Shown: positions 27,498-36,631, numbered from the stretch's first letter. The stretch is DNA of 64,000 bases from Tardiphaga sp052076105 (GCF_052076105.1 NZ_CP197245.1:3782001-3846000); one strand, 5' to 3'. Translations and numbers: made by a program. The notes: generated from the letters alone by a model not told the origin.

Positions 27498-29794
27498 CAC
27501 GTCGCCCCGGCATAGGCATTGTTCGAAACCCCGCCTGTGCTGCGCGGCGTATTGGCATCGGGCATCATGGTGACGGCAATGCCGAAGACGTTGCCACCGG
27601 CGACACGGATCGCGCTGGATGTCGCCACCGCCTGCCCGATCGACGAGCGGCCGGAGCGCATGCAGAGCAGCACGCCGTCGACCTGCCTGGCCAGCACGCC
27701 GAGATCGGTCTGGATGCCCGGCGATGGTGCGTCGATCAGGACAACGTCGTAGATCTGGCTCCACAGCAGAAGATCGCCGAGCGGTTTGCGCATCAAGAGT
27801 TCAGACGACGCTGAGAACGGTCCTGCTGAAATGACGTCGAGATTGGGCGTCGTGGTGCGGACCACCGCTTCACGCGGCGTAACATCGCCGCGCAAGATCC
27901 CCTGCAGGCCGAGGTTACCGCGCAATCCGAGCGCGGTCTCGAACTTCGGCGCGCCGAGATCGCATTCGATCACCAGAACGCTGCGGCCCGCCATTGCGAG
28001 ATGCTGCGCCAGAGTGAGGGTCAGAAATGTTTTGCCCTCGGCGGTCGTCGGCGACGCGACCAGAATCTTGCGGCGTGTCCTGGCGTCGCTCGACGCCAGC
28101 AGGCCCGTCGCCAGATCGCGAAGCGCATCCTGATAGTGCGGGTCCTGCAGCGCCATTGGCAGCGCACGCGCCAGCGAGGCACCGGACTGCGCCGTGAGGA
28201 TCGCACCGATCGGCGATTCCGACGGATCGCGCTTGACGGTCGGCAACCGTGCCAGAATAGGCGCGCCGGTGACGACAGCCAGCTCCGATGACGGTGTCGC
28301 CAACGGCGGTCCGGGACGCGGCGCCACCGGGATGGGCGCTGCTGCCGGGACAGGAGCCGGAGCGGTCGGAGCAACGGCGGCGACCGGCGCGGGCTCGGGC
28401 GCGGCTGCGCGCGCCGGGCGAAGAGTTGCAGTCCGCAGCCGGGACAGACCCGCAAGATTGACGCGATCGCCGAAAAAGGCTGCGACGAATGCGAGCAGCA
28501 GGCCGAGCGTACCGCCAGCGGCCAGGAACGGAATTTTCTTCGGGAAAAACGGCTTGGTCGGCAGTTCGGCCAGGCTGACCAGTCGTGTATTACCGATCAG
28601 CACGCGGCGCTCGGTTTCGAGTTCGCTGGCGCGCTTGTAGAGATCGGCATATTGCTGGCGCTTGATCTCGGTGCTGCGCACCATGCTCTCGATCGAGGCT
28701 TCGTCCGAAGTCGCCGAGCCGACTTCCGCCTTCACGGCATCCATCTGCTTCTTGAGCGAGTTCACGAGAGCATCATTAGCGTCGAACGCCTTCTGCGCGC
28801 TGGCCGCAATGCTCGCCACTTCCGTGGCCATGCGCTCCTTGATCGCGGATTGCTCCTGCTCCAGCGCACGCAGCGACGGGTGCCGCGGCCCGAGTACATT
28901 GGCCTGGCTGGCGAGCTGCGCGGTGACGACCGTGAGCTGCTGCTTGAGATCGGCGATCGAGCGGTTCGACAGCACTGAAGGGGAATCGACAGCGCGCGCC
29001 TGATTGGTCTTGATCTCCTGCAAGCGGGCGAGCGCATCGGCACGCGCGGTTTCCGCGGTGGACAGTTGCTGGCTGATACTGGTCAGGCGTTCCGAACTGA
29101 TCGGGGCAAGCGACCCGCGCATCAGGCCCTTGTTGCGGCGAAACGCCTGGATCTTGGCGTCAGCGTCGCGCAGTTCTGCATCGAGCTGCTTGGCTTCCTT
29201 CCAGAGATAGGATGCGGCGACCTCGCGGCTGTTCGCACCCGATGTCCGCTGCTCGTCGAGAAACGCATTGGTCAGCGCGTTCGCCATCTTCTGCGCGACT
29301 TCGGGGATCGACGAGGTATAGGAGATATTGATGACGCGGGAACGTCCGACAGCACCGATCGTGAAATTTCCCGACACGTAGTCGATCAGCGCCGTCATAT
29401 CGGTCCGCATCTTTTCGCAGGTCGAGCTGCTGCTCCTGCTCTGACACTCTTCAATGGCGGCTTCCGTGATGCCCGGCTGCTGCAGGGCGAGCCGCATCAC
29501 CCGCGGCGAGCGCGCGATCAAGAGCTGGCTCTCGACGTCAGCGGGATCGCCAATTTTCTGGGCCCAGGCGGCCGAGGCGTTGCTGTTGCTGGGCTCCTGC
29601 TCGGCGACGATCACCGAACCTGTGGCGAGATAGCGCACCGGCAGCACGATCAACGCAATGACCGTCAGGATCATCACGCCGAGAAACACAGCGCCGAACA
29701 GGCTACGATTGCGCCAAACCCTGAGCAGCGGGCTCTCGCCCGCCGTGCCATCGGCGGCTTCCGTATTCGTAACGATGGCGCGTCTGGTGAACAT
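27497..29794 (-). CDS. Wzc/ExoP-like polysaccharide copolymerase with BY-kinase domain
   Basis: A 765-residue chain-length determinant. TM1 is at about residues 32-56. A long periplasmic part with coiled-coil-like heptads follows, then TM2 (FLAAGGTLGLLLAFVAAFFG), an Ala/Pro-rich linker of about 50 residues and a C-terminal kinase domain. Walker A is SPTTAEGKT, Walker A' VLVIECDLGAP and Walker B VVLIDAPSP. The C-terminus (NNAYAGAT) has a single tyrosine and not the usual Tyr cluster. It is first in the exopolysaccharide operon and controls chain length and export with an outer-membrane Wza-like channel not seen here. Confidence 0.88.
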   Translation of the reverse strand: MFTRRAIVTNTEAADGTAGESPLLRVWRNRSLFGAVFLGVMILTVIALIVLPVRYLATGSVIVAEQEPSNSNASAAWAQKIGDPADVESQLLIARSPRVMRLALQQPGITEAAIEECQSRSSSSTCEKMRTDMTALIDYVSGNFTIGAVGRSRVINISYTSSIPEVAQKMANALTNAFLDEQRTSGANSREVAASYLWKEAKQLDAELRDADAKIQAFRRNKGLMRGSLAPISSERLTSISQQLSTAETARADALARLQEIKTNQARAVDSPSVLSNRSIADLKQQLTVVTAQLASQANVLGPRHPSLRALEQEQSAIKERMATEVASIAASAQKAFDANDALVNSLKKQMDAVKAEVGSATSDEASIESMVRSTEIKRQQYADLYKRASELETERRVLIGNTRLVSLAELPTKPFFPKKIPFLAAGGTLGLLLAFVAAFFGDRVNLAGLSRLRTATLRPARAAAPEPAPVAAVAPTAPAPVPAAAPIPVAPRPGPPLATPSSELAVVTGAPILARLPTVKRDPSESPIGAILTAQSGASLARALPMALQDPHYQDALRDLATGLLASSDARTRRKILVASPTTAEGKTFLTLTLAQHLAMAGRSVLVIECDLGAPKFETALGLRGNLGLQGILRGDVTPREAVVRTTTPNLDVISAGPFSASSELLMRKPLGDLLLWSQIYDVVLIDAPSPGIQTDLGVLARQVDGVLLCMRSGRSSIGQAVATSSAIRVAGGNVFGIAVTMMPDANTPRSTGGVSNNAYAGAT

Positions 29795-30146
29795 GCGTGT
29801 CAGACTTTACTATGGGGCGCTGGCACCGCACATCCCTGCGCGGCAACGGTGCTCACCCAGCGCAACCACCCATGAACGACCACGACACGCATACTGAACC
29901 CTTTGTCCCCCGAACCACAAATCCACTGCGGGAGCAGGCCTACTATCCATTCATTAGGGATGTTTTGGTTAAGGGCGGGTTTAAAATACTAATTAATACC
30001 TTTGCGCTGCCTAATTAGTAGGCTGTTACGCGCATCGCCCCGGCCGGTGCCGCATTAGAGAGCCAGGTACGTTGGCAACATAGTTGCAAGCCGGAACCAA
30101 ATGTCGCAGCAGGGCGTTCCGGAATTGCTGCAACCGGAGTTCCCCG
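29795..30146. other. 352-base divergent control region
   Basis: This region between the Wzc-like gene and the DUF1328 gene holds the promoters of both. It has an unusually AT-rich patch (29981-30020) with TACTAATTAATA and the palindrome CTAATTAG (30011-30018). An 8-base inverted pair GCCTACTA (29938-29945) / TAGTAGGC (30016-30023) brackets the patch. A stress-type promoter lies at 30093-30118. A small plus-strand open frame (29797-30018) has no recognisable features and is not called. Confidence 0.55.
30093..30118 (+). promoter_or_regulatory. EcfG-type general stress promoter
   Basis: GGAAC (30093-30097) and CGTT (30115-30118) are separated by 17 bases, matching the alphaproteobacterial EcfG sigma consensus GGAAC-N16/17-CGTT. 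The expected transcript start is about 25 bases before the DUF1328 ATG. Small DUF1328 membrane proteins are plausible members of this regulon. Confidence 0.7.
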
Positions 30147-30320
30147 ATGAGCCTTCTGAAATGGGCGCTGATCTTCTTTCTGATTTCCGTCGCCGCCGGC
30201 CTGTTCGGCTTCACCGGCATCTCCGCCGCGACGGCGGATGTCGCGCGCGTGCTTTTCTATATTTTCCTCGTGATCTGTATCGTGCTGCTGGTCTTGGGGA
30301 TCACGATCTTTCGGGCCTGA
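30147..30320 (+). CDS. DUF1328 (UPF0391) small membrane protein
   Basis: A 57-residue protein with two hydrophobic segments (KWALIFFLISVAAGLFGF and VLFYIFLVICIVLLVLGI) joined by a short TGISAATADVAR loop. This pattern defines UPF0391/YtjA-like inner-membrane peptides. The ATG at 30147 has CGGAG 7 bases upstream; a longer in-frame reading would start before the promoter. Its function is not known. The EcfG-type promoter in front of it suggests expression under general stress or in stationary phase. Confidence 0.85.
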   Translation: MSLLKWALIFFLISVAAGLFGFTGISAATADVARVLFYIFLVICIVLLVLGITIFRA

Positions 30321-30355
30321 CGCGCCCGCCGGCGGCCGGCGCGCCAATCCGGGAT

Positions 30356-31075
30356 CTAGTGAATGCCGACGCCGACTAGCCGATCGACCAGCGCGCGATC
30401 GGCGGTCAGCACGTCCGGCGTGCCGCTCCAGCTGGTCCGGCCCCGCTCCATCACCATGACGCTGCTGGCAAAATCCAGCGCGCGTTCGATCTGCTGCTCG
30501 ACCAGAATGATGGTGACTTCATTGGTGGCGGCCAGCTTCGCGAGCAATGCCATCAACTCGTCGCAGATCACGGGCGCCAGACCTTCCAGAGGCTCATCGA
30601 GCAACAGGATCGAGGGCTTGCCCAGCAGCGTCCGGGCCATAGACAGCATCTGCTGCTCGCCGCCTGACAGCTGCTTGCCGTAATTGCCGCGGCGCTCGCG
30701 CAGGCGCGGAAACATCGCATAGGCCTCATCGAGCGCCGAGACCGGCCGCCCCTTCAGCCCGGTGCGCAGATTCTCCTCCACCGTCAGCGAGGCGAAAATG
30801 TCGCGGGTCTGCGGCACATAGCCGATACCGAGGTCAGCGCGTGCAGAGGTGCGCCTGATCGTGACGTCCTGGTCACCGATCCGGATCTCACCGCCATGGC
30901 GCGTCGTCAGGCCCATCAGCGTCGCCAGCAGCGTGGTCTTTCCCATGCCGTTGCGGCCGAGCACGGCCAAACGATCGCCAGCCTTCACCGAGAACGAAAC
31001 GCCCTCGATGATCCGGGTCGGGCCGTAACCGGCGCTCAGATTCTGTATCTCAAGTGGGGCGGCGGGCATCGGCAT
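30356..31075 (-). CDS. LIV-type ABC transporter ATP-binding protein (LivF-like)
   Basis: A 239-residue ATPase. Walker A is GRNGMGKTT near residue 38, the signature LSGGEQQM and Walker B ILLLDEPLEGLAP. LVEQQIERALDF is the usual LivF end region. It overlaps the livG-like gene by 26 bases (8 fewer with the second ATG at 31069). It is the last gene of the transcription unit that begins with the binding protein at 36584. Confidence 0.9.
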   Translation of the reverse strand: MPMPAAPLEIQNLSAGYGPTRIIEGVSFSVKAGDRLAVLGRNGMGKTTLLATLMGLTTRHGGEIRIGDQDVTIRRTSARADLGIGYVPQTRDIFASLTVEENLRTGLKGRPVSALDEAYAMFPRLRERRGNYGKQLSGGEQQMLSMARTLLGKPSILLLDEPLEGLAPVICDELMALLAKLAATNEVTIILVEQQIERALDFASSVMVMERGRTSWSGTPDVLTADRALVDRLVGVGIH

Positions 31076-31814
31076 AGCTCCCCAAATACGCGCGGCGCAC
31101 TTCGTGATCGGCGGTGACCTGATCAGGCGATCCCTCGAAGATCAGCCGCCCGGCTGCCAGCACCAGCACGCGCTTGGCAAACTTGAACACCAGATCCATG
31201 TCGTGCTCGATCATCAGCACGGCGATATCAGGTGGCAAACGATTGATCGCCTCGAGGATTTTGGGCGCCTCGTCATGCGGCACGCCGGCGGCGGGCTCGT
31301 CGAGCAGCAGCACCTTCGGATGCAGCGCGAGACCGATAGCGAGTTCGATCAGGCGTTGCTGGCCATAGGCGAGCTCGACCACCTTGCGATAGGCGAGCTT
31401 GTCGAGACCCAGATGGCTCAGGATCTCGCTCCACTCGGCACGCACCTCCGGCAACTCGGTCGATGACGAGAAAAACCGGCGCGTGATCCGCTTACGCTGC
31501 ATGATCGCCAGCGCGACATTGTCGGCGACGGTGAGATTGGCGAACAGCCGCGTGGTCTGGAACGTACGCACCAGACCGCGACGCACGCGATCGGGAATGC
31601 TGAGACCGGTGATCTCGTCACCACCCATGAAGAACTGGCCTTCGCTCGGTGCGATGTCGCCGGTGATCAGATTGACCAGCGTGGTCTTGCCAGCGCCATT
31701 GGGGCCGATCAGCGCGACGCGGTCGCCTGTCGTCAATTTGAAATTGACGTCGCGCGTCACATGCAGACCGCCGAAGGAGCGCGAAACGCTGCGGGCTTCG
31801 AGAAGATCGCTCAT
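31050..31814 (-). CDS. LIV-type ABC transporter ATP-binding protein (LivG-like)
   Basis: A 254-residue ATPase. Walker A is GPNGAGKTT, followed by LVRTFQTTRLF, LAYGQQRLIELAIGL as the variant signature and VLLLDEPAAGVP as Walker B. MIEHDMDLVFKFA is the LivG-type end motif. The ATG at 31814 overlaps the livM-like stop; a longer in-frame reading to 32000 lies inside livM and is rejected. It works with the adjacent LivF-like ATPase. Confidence 0.9.
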   Translation of the reverse strand: MSDLLEARSVSRSFGGLHVTRDVNFKLTTGDRVALIGPNGAGKTTLVNLITGDIAPSEGQFFMGGDEITGLSIPDRVRRGLVRTFQTTRLFANLTVADNVALAIMQRKRITRRFFSSSTELPEVRAEWSEILSHLGLDKLAYRKVVELAYGQQRLIELAIGLALHPKVLLLDEPAAGVPHDEAPKILEAINRLPPDIAVLMIEHDMDLVFKFAKRVLVLAAGRLIFEGSPDQVTADHEVRRAYLGSYADARRPT

Positions 31815-32812
31815 GCGACGCTCCCCTTGCGCCTGAACTTCGCCCAGAGCAACAGAACCGGCTCGATCAAACCGCGCGGAGCGAACACCACGATGAGAAT
31901 GAGCAGCAGGCCCACGAGAGTCATCCAGTGGAATGGATTGGCTGCGGCCACGATATGCTCGAAGATCATGAAGATCACCGTGCCGGCCAGCGCGCCCCAC
32001 AGATGCCCTGCACCGCCGAGCACCAGCATCACCAGAACTTCGGCTGATCGTTCGAAGCTGACGCTGTCGAGGCCGACAACGCCGGTCGAGATCGCTGTCA
32101 GCGCTCCACCGATCCCGGCAACGGCACCAGCAACGCCATACATCACGACGAGGCGCGGATAGATCGAGACACCGATCATCTTGGCGCGCAGATCGTCATC
32201 CTTGATGCCGCGGCACATGAGGCCGAATGGCGAACGGACGAAACGCTGCAGCACCACGAAGGTAATCACCAGCACGCCGAGCGAGAACACGAAAGCCGTG
32301 CGGCTATACATGTCGAACCCAAACACGCCGAACACCTTGCCGGGCTCGATGCCCGACAGGCCGTCGCTCCCGCCCGTGAGCCAGGATAGTTTGTTGGCGA
32401 GACCGGCAATGAGCTGACCGACCGCGATCGACAGCACGAGCTGCGGCAGTCCACGAAAGCGGGTGATCAATGCGCCGGAGATGAGGCCCATCACCGTGCC
32501 GGCACACAGGCCGACGGCGAGCAATGCAATGGGATCGCTGACGCCGCGGATACAGGCGATGCCGGCGGCATAGGCGCCCACTCCGAACTGCGCGGCATGG
32601 CCGAGCGTGGCGACGCCGCAATAACCGGTGACGAGATCGAGCGACAGCACCAGGAAGGCGATGCCGATCAGCCGCGTCAGGAAGGCGAGATCATCCGGAT
32701 AGAGGAAATAGCCGATGGCACCGAGCGCCAGGATGACCAGTGCACCCGCGGCCTCTTGGGCGAACGGGATGCTGCGCTTGTGCGGAACGTGAGTCGCGGC
32801 GACGTCGCTCAT
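31811..32812 (-). CDS. LIV-type ABC transporter permease (LivM-like)
   Basis: A 333-residue permease with about ten hydrophobic stretches. LSLDLVTGYCGVATLGHAAQFGVGAYAAG is the LivM signature region, and the loop SPFGLMCRGIKDDDLRAKMIGV should contact the ATPases. GGAGHLWGALAGTVIFM lies near the C-terminus. It overlaps livH and livG by four bases each. Confidence 0.9.
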   Translation of the reverse strand: MSDVAATHVPHKRSIPFAQEAAGALVILALGAIGYFLYPDDLAFLTRLIGIAFLVLSLDLVTGYCGVATLGHAAQFGVGAYAAGIACIRGVSDPIALLAVGLCAGTVMGLISGALITRFRGLPQLVLSIAVGQLIAGLANKLSWLTGGSDGLSGIEPGKVFGVFGFDMYSRTAFVFSLGVLVITFVVLQRFVRSPFGLMCRGIKDDDLRAKMIGVSIYPRLVVMYGVAGAVAGIGGALTAISTGVVGLDSVSFERSAEVLVMLVLGGAGHLWGALAGTVIFMIFEHIVAAANPFHWMTLVGLLLILIVVFAPRGLIEPVLLLWAKFRRKGSVA

Positions 32813-33678
32813 GCGTGCGCCTTGCCGAACAGGCCGTGCGGAAACAGAAACACGATGACGATCACCGACAGATAGAAGAAGAAATCACCGAATTCCGGCG
32901 CGAGATATTTTCCGGTCGTGTCGGCAAGGCCGAGCAGAAGCGACGCCGACAACGCACCAAGGATAGAGCCGGCACCACCCACGGAGACGACAACAAGGAA
33001 CGTCACCATGTAGCGCAGCGCGTAGAACGGCTCGATCGGCAGGATCTCCGCACCGACCACACCGCCAAACGCGCCAAGCCCGATGGCCAACGCGAAAGTC
33101 GCCGCATAGATGATCTCGGTACGGATGCCGAGCGCATCGGCCATGTCGCTGTGATCGACAGAGGCGCGCAGCTTGATGCCGAATTCGGTCTTCTCGATCA
33201 GGAACCAGAGCGCCAGCGCCACGACGATACCGCAGGCGATGACAAAGACGCGGTGCGTCGGCAGCATGCGGAAGCCGATATCGAGCGGGCCGCTCAAGGT
33301 CTGCGGCAGCGGGATCGGCTTCAGCGACGGGCCGAAAATGAAATTGACGATGCCGATGATGAAGAAGGTGATGCCGATGGTCATCAGCACCTGGATCAGC
33401 GGATCGGACTTACGATAGATGCGGCGATACAGCAGCAACTCGAACGGGATCGAGGCCAGGATCGTCCCGACCACGGCGATCAGGATGGCGACGCCGTAAT
33501 GCACACCGAGATCGCGTAGCGCATAGGAAGCGAGATAGCCGCCAATCATCGCGAAGGCGCCATGGGCGAGGTTCACCACCCGCATGAGGCCCATCATGAT
33601 CGACAGGCCGATGGAGATGATGAACAGCACCATCCCGTAGGCGACGGCGTCGGTCATGATGCTGAAAATGGTGCGCAT
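32809..33678 (-). CDS. LIV-type ABC transporter permease (LivH-like)
   Basis: A 289-residue permease. The N-terminal segment (YGMVLFIISIGLSIMMGLMRVVNLAHGAF) and the later SVGGAGSILGALSASLLLG are LivH features. The loop TEFGIKLRASVDHSDMADALGI lies before the last helices. The ATG at 33678 is chosen over an upstream start (33714) that would overlap the amidohydrolase gene. It follows the amidohydrolase in the same unit with an 8-base gap, so enzyme and importer are co-expressed. Confidence 0.9.
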   Translation of the reverse strand: MRTIFSIMTDAVAYGMVLFIISIGLSIMMGLMRVVNLAHGAFAMIGGYLASYALRDLGVHYGVAILIAVVGTILASIPFELLLYRRIYRKSDPLIQVLMTIGITFFIIGIVNFIFGPSLKPIPLPQTLSGPLDIGFRMLPTHRVFVIACGIVVALALWFLIEKTEFGIKLRASVDHSDMADALGIRTEIIYAATFALAIGLGAFGGVVGAEILPIEPFYALRYMVTFLVVVSVGGAGSILGALSASLLLGLADTTGKYLAPEFGDFFFYLSVIVIVFLFPHGLFGKAHA

Positions 33679-33686
33679 GAGTGATC

Positions 33687-35351
33687 CTATGCCGAATGCG
33701 CAGCCGAGCGCCATTCGCCCTGGTGCGGCATGGCGTCTTGCTTCAAGACGTCATGAACGACGGCGCCTCGTACCATTGTGAGCAGAACCTGTGTCGATTT
33801 CAGCAAAGCGGCATCCGTGGTGAAGGGGTCGCGGTCGAGCACGATCAGGTCGGCCGCCATGCCGTTCTCCAATGTACCACGCCAGTTCTCCTGCTTCATC
33901 GCAATGGCGCCGCCAACGGTATAGCTGTGGACGGCTTCACGGACGGTAACCGCCTCGCCTGTCCCGATCGGCGCACCGCTGTCGAAGGCACGGCCCACGG
34001 CATCGCCGATGCCGTCCCATGGCGACCATGATCCGGTCGGCGCATCGGAGCTTGCGATATAGGTGACACCGGCATCGATGACGGTGCGGCCAGGATAGCA
34101 GACATCGGCGCGCGGCCCGAAGGCACCCGTGATCGAGCGTCGCATCCGCGTCAGGAAACTCGGCTGTGTGACGACGAGTGCGCCGAGCGCCTTCATTCGC
34201 GCGAAACCACCTGCGGGCGGCACGAAGTAATGCTCGACCCTATGACGGACATCAACACGCGGATGCGTGGCTTGTGCCTTCTCATAGGCCTCGATAATGC
34301 AGTTGATGGCGCGATCACCCGTGCAATGCACAGCAACTTGCCAGCCATCGGCATGGGCCTCGCCGATCACGCGCTGCAATTCGGCCTCGTCGCGCATGAA
34401 CATGCCGCGCGACGGCGTATCCGCAAAATCCTCGCTGACCGCAGAGGTCCGCCCTCCGACAATGCCGTCGGCAAAGTATTTCAAGGTCATGGACTGCCAG
34501 TCGGCATCCAGCGCTGGTTTCAGTTGACGCTCAGCAGCCTCCGAGGGATCGAGCTGATTCATGAATCCGAGCCGCATGGGCTGCGTGGCGCCCTGAGCGC
34601 GCATTGTGTTCCAGACTGCGAATTCTTCGTCAAAACCGACGGTAAAGCCGACGGCCGCTTCCACGGCGGCAACGAGGCCGAGTTTCGTGCTGTCGATGAT
34701 CGTGCTGCGCAGTGCGTCGATCAGTTCAAGCGTATCCAGCGGCGGCACCGAACGGAACACTAGTTCAGCCGCACTCTCCACGGCGCTGCCATCGAGACGT
34801 CCGTTCGAATCGCGGCCGAAATGGCCGCCTTCCGGATCGGCAGTGCGATCATCGATATTCAGCAACTCAAGCGCCGCGCTGTTAGCGACGCCGATATGGC
34901 CGCAGAAGCGGCGGATCATCACGGGATGATTGGGAATGACCGCATCGATCTCCGCACGCGTCGGCAGGCGATGCTCGGCAAGACCGTTCTCGTCGAGGCC
35001 GGCGGCATAGACCCACTTGCCAGCGGCGAGCTCCGTCGCGCGGGCAGCGAGCAGATCGAGCACGCCAGTGATCGATGCCGCATCACGCGGCGTCACCGGC
35101 ACCTGCAAGCGCGCATGCGCAATGGCGAACAGATGGATATGCGCATCGGTCAGGCCGGGGATGACCGTCGTGCCGTTGAGATCGATGGTCTCGTCGGCAG
35201 CTGGCGCGGCATCGGCGGTGCCGGTCCAGATCACCTTGCCATCGCTGACGACGATGCTTTCCGCGGGAACTTCGTCCCAGGCGGAACGATAGATACGGCC
35301 GTTGGTCAGCAGGATGGAAGGCACGGCATGGGTCATCGGAGACTTAAACAT
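33687..35351 (-). CDS. YtcJ/NfdA-like amidohydrolase, cytoplasmic
   Basis: A 554-residue amidohydrolase of the YtcJ type, a family that includes N-substituted formamide deformylase. The metal motif is GLTDAHIHLFA, with ADGIVGGRTSAVSEDF, VAVHCTGDRAI and SSDAPTGSWSPWDGI as later active-site segments. No signal peptide is visible. The start at 35351 or 35336 is open; neither has a strong ribosome site. It lies between the binding protein and permease genes of the LIV-type importer, which suggests it cleaves the imported compound. Its paralogue at 39565-41265 has a signal peptide. Confidence 0.8.
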   Translation of the reverse strand: MFKSPMTHAVPSILLTNGRIYRSAWDEVPAESIVVSDGKVIWTGTADAAPAADETIDLNGTTVIPGLTDAHIHLFAIAHARLQVPVTPRDAASITGVLDLLAARATELAAGKWVYAAGLDENGLAEHRLPTRAEIDAVIPNHPVMIRRFCGHIGVANSAALELLNIDDRTADPEGGHFGRDSNGRLDGSAVESAAELVFRSVPPLDTLELIDALRSTIIDSTKLGLVAAVEAAVGFTVGFDEEFAVWNTMRAQGATQPMRLGFMNQLDPSEAAERQLKPALDADWQSMTLKYFADGIVGGRTSAVSEDFADTPSRGMFMRDEAELQRVIGEAHADGWQVAVHCTGDRAINCIIEAYEKAQATHPRVDVRHRVEHYFVPPAGGFARMKALGALVVTQPSFLTRMRRSITGAFGPRADVCYPGRTVIDAGVTYIASSDAPTGSWSPWDGIGDAVGRAFDSGAPIGTGEAVTVREAVHSYTVGGAIAMKQENWRGTLENGMAADLIVLDRDPFTTDAALLKSTQVLLTMVRGAVVHDVLKQDAMPHQGEWRSAAHSA

Positions 35352-35360
35352 CTGGAGATT

Positions 35361-35396
35361 CCGAGGCGCACGCAGCCGGTGCTGCACGCGCCTCGG
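35361..35396 (-). other. Intra-operon stem-loop after the binding-protein gene
   Basis: CCGAGGCGC and GCGCCTCGG form a 9-bp stem; inside it GCAGC and GCTGC pair around a CGGT loop. The structure lies 12 bases after the stop of the substrate-binding protein gene and has no T-run. It is more likely an mRNA-stabilising or partial-termination hairpin that keeps binding-protein levels above the downstream genes. Confidence 0.55.
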
Positions 35397-35408
35397 ATTG
35401 GCTAGCTC

Positions 35409-36584
35409 TTACTGCTTGCTGAGCGCCCAATCGGGCTGATCGGCAAAGGTCTGCTCTTCCTTGTTGATCAGCTTGCCGTCCACCTTCGCCACGCTGCGCA
35501 CATAGACGTTCTGGCGGATGTGGCGGGTGGCGGGATCGATCGATACCGGACCGCGCGGCGAGACCCACTTCATGTCCTTCACCGCGTCTACCGCCTTGGC
35601 CGGGTCGCGCTTGCCGTCGGTGGCTTCGATCATCTTGTAGATCAGGCGCGCGCCATCGTAAGCCGCGACCGAGGTCATGGTGACCTCGTCCACATTGGCG
35701 CCGCCCTTCTTGAGCTCCGCGAGGAACGCGGCGTTTTCCTTCGAGTCATGCGACACCGAATAGTGATAGGTCGACAGGATGCCGATGCCGGGGTCGCCGA
35801 TATTCGGCAGATCCGGCTCGGTCACCACGTCACCCGTCGACATCAGCTTGACGCCGCCGGCCTTGAGACCGTTGTCGAGATAGGCCTTCACGAAGCCAAG
35901 GGTCGGCGGACCCGACGGCAGGAAGGTGAAAATCGTGTCGGCGCCGGAGTCCTTGATACGCTGCATGATCGGGCTGAAGTCGGTGGTGGCGAGCGGAATA
36001 CGGACCGCCTCGACGACGGCGCCACCCTCGCCTTCAAAGGTCTTCTTGAACGCTGCTTCGGCATCGATACCCGGACCGTAATCGCTGACCGCGATTGCGA
36101 CTTTCTTGGCGCCGTTCTTGAACGCGACCTTTGCCGCCGGCACCGTGTTCTGCCACATGGTGAAGGAGGTACGGACGATATAGGGGCTCTTCTCAACGAT
36201 GGCCGAGGTCGCCGCATTCATCACGATCAGCGGCGTCTTGGATTCTTCGAGCAGCGGCGCAACCGCCAGCGCGTTCGGCGTAAAGTAGATGCCGGCGAGA
36301 TACTGCACCTTGTCCTTGACCAGCAGCTCCTGCGCCAGCGCCTTCGACTTGGCGGGGTTCGGGGCTTCCTCGTCCTTGTAAACAAACTCGACCGTGTGAT
36401 TGCCTACTTTGTTGCCATTCTGCGTAACCCAGGCGTCGATGCCCATCTTGAAGTTCTTGCCGAACAGCGCATACGGGCCCGAAAACGTGCCGATGACGCC
36501 GACCTTGATGACGTCGGCGGATGCAGTACCGGTCATCAGGCCAAGAATGGCCAGAGCCAGGATCGATTGAGCGCCTTTATTCAT
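35409..36584 (-). CDS. LIV-type ABC transporter substrate-binding protein
   Basis: A 391-residue periplasmic protein. The signal peptide is SILALAILGLMTGTASA, and the mature part begins DVIKVGVIGTFSGPYALFG, typical of LivK/Peripla_BP_6 proteins that include aromatic- and amide-binding members. GGGGAC precedes the ATG at 36584; a longer in-frame start at 36638 would overlap the putative operator. It opens the unit 36584-30356 (binding protein, amidohydrolase, livHMGF-like). A copy of the shared palindrome lies 48 bases upstream (36632-36648). Confidence 0.88.
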   Translation of the reverse strand: MNKGAQSILALAILGLMTGTASADVIKVGVIGTFSGPYALFGKNFKMGIDAWVTQNGNKVGNHTVEFVYKDEEAPNPAKSKALAQELLVKDKVQYLAGIYFTPNALAVAPLLEESKTPLIVMNAATSAIVEKSPYIVRTSFTMWQNTVPAAKVAFKNGAKKVAIAVSDYGPGIDAEAAFKKTFEGEGGAVVEAVRIPLATTDFSPIMQRIKDSGADTIFTFLPSGPPTLGFVKAYLDNGLKAGGVKLMSTGDVVTEPDLPNIGDPGIGILSTYHYSVSHDSKENAAFLAELKKGGANVDEVTMTSVAAYDGARLIYKMIEATDGKRDPAKAVDAVKDMKWVSPRGPVSIDPATRHIRQNVYVRSVAKVDGKLINKEEQTFADQPDWALSKQ

Positions 36585-36631
36585 TGCAGTAGTCCCCGTT
36601 ACAAAAGTTGGAAAGCTATTCGGCAAACCTG

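Noticed and set aside
29797..30018. A 73-codon plus-strand open frame in the Wzc-DUF1328 gap
   Set aside because: It crosses the AT-rich control patch, has no start signal and no similarity that I recognise.
30322..30342. GC-rich symmetric stretch between the DUF1328 gene and the LivF-like gene as a terminator
   Set aside because: Several competing pairings are possible and none is clearly a stem with a tail, so it was not listed as a feature.
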